DNA of 6,189 nucleotides from Chloroflexota bacterium. GTDB lineage: Bacteria; Chloroflexota; Chloroflexia; JAMDCE01. The DNA is taken from assembly GCA_023489135.1 (NCBI GenBank), contig JAMDCE010000539.1:3164-9352 (forward strand). Direction: 5' to 3'. The translations under genes and the position numbers were made by a program. This document shows positions 4,133-6,189 of the stretch, piece after piece. How positions within the stretch are numbered: the stretch's first letter is position 1; the number at the start of each line of letters is the position of its first letter. Under the pieces are notes generated by a model that was not told where the DNA came from, made no database searches, and saw nothing but the letters and a program-made list of their open reading frames with translations.

Positions 4133-6189
4133 TTACTCGTACCTGAGCGCCTCGGCCGGGTAGATCCGGGCGGCCTGGCGCGAAGGCAGGTACGTTGTCG
4201 AGAAAGAGACGACGTATGATATTAGCACGATCAGCACGATGGGAAGCCACGGTATCTCGAACTGGAGGCCTGGCATCTCCTTAGCCATATAGTTGGTGAG
4301 GTTGAACGATAGAAGCAAACCCAACACCACGCCCATCACCACGCCGAGCAGAGTGATGAAGGATGATTCGGTCAGGAAGCTGAGCTGCACCATCCCTGGT
4401 TGATAGCCGATGGCCCTGAGCATACCGATTTCTTGGCGTCGCTCCACCACGGCTCTCATACTAACCACTCCCAGAGCGGCCACGCCGACCACGAGACCCA
4501 AGGCCATGAAACCCTCCATCAGCAAGTTGATGGAGTTGCTCATCTGATTCTGGTCGTGTATTTCCTCAGCCAGGACCTTGCTTTGCATCCCATATTCCAG
4601 GAACTTGGATTCCAGCGACTTGGACACCTGGGCTGCCTCGACGCCCGGGCTTAGCTTGATGTAGTAAGAGGTGAGGGGAATAGGAACCGGAGCAGCCTTG
4701 GCCATGGCCGAGTGAGATACATATAGGCCGAAGGCCGTGGTGACCTGATCGACCACCCCGATGACGGTGTATGTGGTCGTGAATCCGCTCCGCGGCTCTT
4801 TGATCTCGACCTGCGTCAGAGGCAGCTTCTTATCCTGGTAGTAAAAGCCCTCCAATTTGAAGTTGAGCGGCGATATTCTCATACCGTACTGGTTTTTCGT
4901 CGGCACAACGCTGCTATCGATCACGGCGTACTCTGGATGAGTCTTGAGGGCCTCCCAAACCTCGCGGTCGGTCTTGAAACCGTCCGCCTTGAGCGCCAGT
5001 TTATAACCAGTGGAATCGAGGTAGGCATCATCGACGAGATTGGCATAGTAATTGCTCCAATCCTGCTTGGCTGCCCCAACCTGACGAGCCTCCACCATCA
5101 TGTTGGCTTGGCCGCCAATGGCGGCGAAGTCAGCGCCCTTGAGCTCACTAGAGGAGTCGATAGCTCCCTTGAGATCCTTGATGGGGTTGTTATAGCTGAC
5201 GGAAGCTCTAAGATCGTAACCACCGGTCAAACCCGCCGTATTCTGGAAAACCTGGTTGTTCGCGTTGATGATGATGGTCATCACGATAAGGGTAAATACG
5301 ATAAGGGCGAACATGGCGAGGGTCAATCCTGTGCGGAATTTGTAGGTCATTGGATATGACACCGCCGTTTTCAAGACTGGCCCCAGGTGCCCGATGCGGC
5401 CGAGCGTACGGGTCAGCGCATTGAGGAGGATATCAGAGTTGTAGATAACCACCCAAATACCTCCGGCAACGATCATCACGCCGGAGAGGAAGAACATTTC
5501 CAGGCCCTGCGTCATCTGGGCAAAGGAACCGCTAAAAGTATCAAAGGGTACCAGCCACCAGACCAGAAGCGCAACGCCCCCAAAACTGAAAGCGATGCGA
5601 TCTCGAACCTCAGGCCTGACTCCAAAACGGCGGAAGATCCAGCGAAGAACCAGCGTCAGGCCGATTATCGCCACCGATACCCCGCCATAGAAAGAAAACG
5701 CCGTAAGCGACGAGAGTCCACTCCAGGCAAGCAGCGCGCCGACGACGATTCCCAGAAGGCCCAGAATCAAGCCGCGCTTTCCGTCGCGGCGAGGCTGGTA
5801 TTCGGGCAGGTCGCGGATGGCTGAGACGATGTTGAGCCGGCTGACGCGCCAGGCTGAAACCGTCACGACAAGGAAAGTCATGAGCATGCCAATGCAGTAA
5901 GAGACGATGACCGTCCTCGCAGTAAACCGGTAGGCGATCTCCAGTCCCTGACCAGCGAAGATGTTGCCCAGCAGCGCCACCATGATGAAGCTCACGGCCA
6001 GGCCGGCGGCCACCCCAACCAGGGCCGCCGCCAAGTCGTAGAAGGTACCCTCGAACAGGAACATCTGGATAAGGTTGCGCCTTTGTGTCCCGATAGCGCG
6101 GGCCATGCCCATCTCCGACTTCCGCTCGGCCGCGAGCATGACGAAAATAAGGAAGATAAGGAGAACACCGGCGAGGATGGAGAACATTC
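4133..6189 (-). CDS. FtsX/MacB-type ABC transporter permease, C-terminal 684 residues (starts beyond right edge)
   Basis: The frame enters at the right edge and ends with TAA at 4133-4135. A methionine codon at 6187 lies inside the first FtsX core, matching residue 318 of the left permease, so it is not the true start; about 320 residues are missing. In fragment numbering, the first FtsX half has helices at about 3-20, 50-72 and 93-112, with cytoplasmic AAERKSEMGMARAIG. Middle helices lie at about 138-157, 164-182, 199-213 and 230-249. A helix at 286-307 then leads into an extracytoplasmic domain at about 308-553. The second FtsX half has helices at 556-577, 608-629 and 647-665, with ERRQEIGMLRAIGYQ and the typical family ending RIYPAEALRYE. 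Two FtsX cores in one chain mean one gene could supply both membrane halves to an ATPase dimer. No ATPase gene lies downstream on this strand before the ATPase at 2135; one may lie upstream past the window. Confidence 0.95.
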   Translation of the reverse strand, partial: MFSILAGVLLIFLIFVMLAAERKSEMGMARAIGTQRRNLIQMFLFEGTFYDLAAALVGVAAGLAVSFIMVALLGNIFAGQGLEIAYRFTARTVIVSYCIGMLMTFLVVTVSAWRVSRLNIVSAIRDLPEYQPRRDGKRGLILGLLGIVVGALLAWSGLSSLTAFSFYGGVSVAIIGLTLVLRWIFRRFGVRPEVRDRIAFSFGGVALLVWWLVPFDTFSGSFAQMTQGLEMFFLSGVMIVAGGIWVVIYNSDILLNALTRTLGRIGHLGPVLKTAVSYPMTYKFRTGLTLAMFALIVFTLIVMTIIINANNQVFQNTAGLTGGYDLRASVSYNNPIKDLKGAIDSSSELKGADFAAIGGQANMMVEARQVGAAKQDWSNYYANLVDDAYLDSTGYKLALKADGFKTDREVWEALKTHPEYAVIDSSVVPTKNQYGMRISPLNFKLEGFYYQDKKLPLTQVEIKEPRSGFTTTYTVIGVVDQVTTAFGLYVSHSAMAKAAPVPIPLTSYYIKLSPGVEAAQVSKSLESKFLEYGMQSKVLAEEIHDQNQMSNSINLLMEGFMALGLVVGVAALGVVSMRAVVERRQEIGMLRAIGYQPGMVQLSFLTESSFITLLGVVMGVVLGLLLSFNLTNYMAKEMPGLQFEIPWLPIVLIVLISYVVSFSTTYLPSRQAARIYPAEALRYE

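Noticed and set aside
4937..5824. Two plus-strand open frames of 140 and 145 codons
   Set aside because: Both are antisense to the well-supported permease and are rich in the residues expected when membrane-helix codons are read backwards.

Overview
The window is bacterial DNA of moderate to high GC. Every start checked has a Shine-Dalgarno sequence (GGGAG, GGGGAGGG, AAGGAG, AAGGAG). The organism cannot be named from these genes. ABC permeases of about 1000 residues with two FtsX-type halves, together with short GC-rich palindromes (GTAGGGGCG...CGCCCCTAC; GGGCAGGTT...AACCTGCTCC), remind me of environmental Chloroflexota-like genomes. That is an impression from memory, not a search result.

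Layout from left to right. Positions 1-1272 (minus) hold the N-terminal 424 residues of a large FtsX/MacB-type ABC permease that runs off the left edge. Positions 1273-1373 are a gap holding five AACGTT palindromes spaced exactly 8 bp apart. Positions 1374-2135 (minus) encode a complete LolD/MacB-type ATPase, which with the permease forms one export or lipoprotein-type ABC module. Positions 2136-3046 carry no convincing intact gene. They contain a weak candidate promoter for the ATPase, several hairpins, a 196-bp segment bounded by 16-bp perfect inverted repeats, GC-rich palindromic repeats, a 49-codon gene remnant and a strong promoter with an inverted-repeat operator candidate. Positions 3047-3952 (plus) are a two-gene operon of small multi-spanning membrane proteins of unknown function. 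Positions 3953-4132 separate convergent genes and contain an 18-bp-stem hairpin. Positions 4133-6189 (minus) are the C-terminal 684 residues of a second, closely related FtsX-type permease that runs off the right edge.

The two permeases are paralogues. Over the 106 residues visible in both, 87 are identical by my hand count. The locus therefore looks like a duplicated ABC transporter module, with the small membrane-protein operon and repeat debris lying between the copies. The ATPase at 1374-2135 most likely powers the left permease. The right permease probably has its own ATPase beyond 6189, or shares this one. No defence system, CRISPR array, RNA gene or complete insertion sequence could be supported. 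The least explained parts are the two small membrane proteins with their operator-like promoter, the phased AACGTT array and the inverted-repeat-bounded element.
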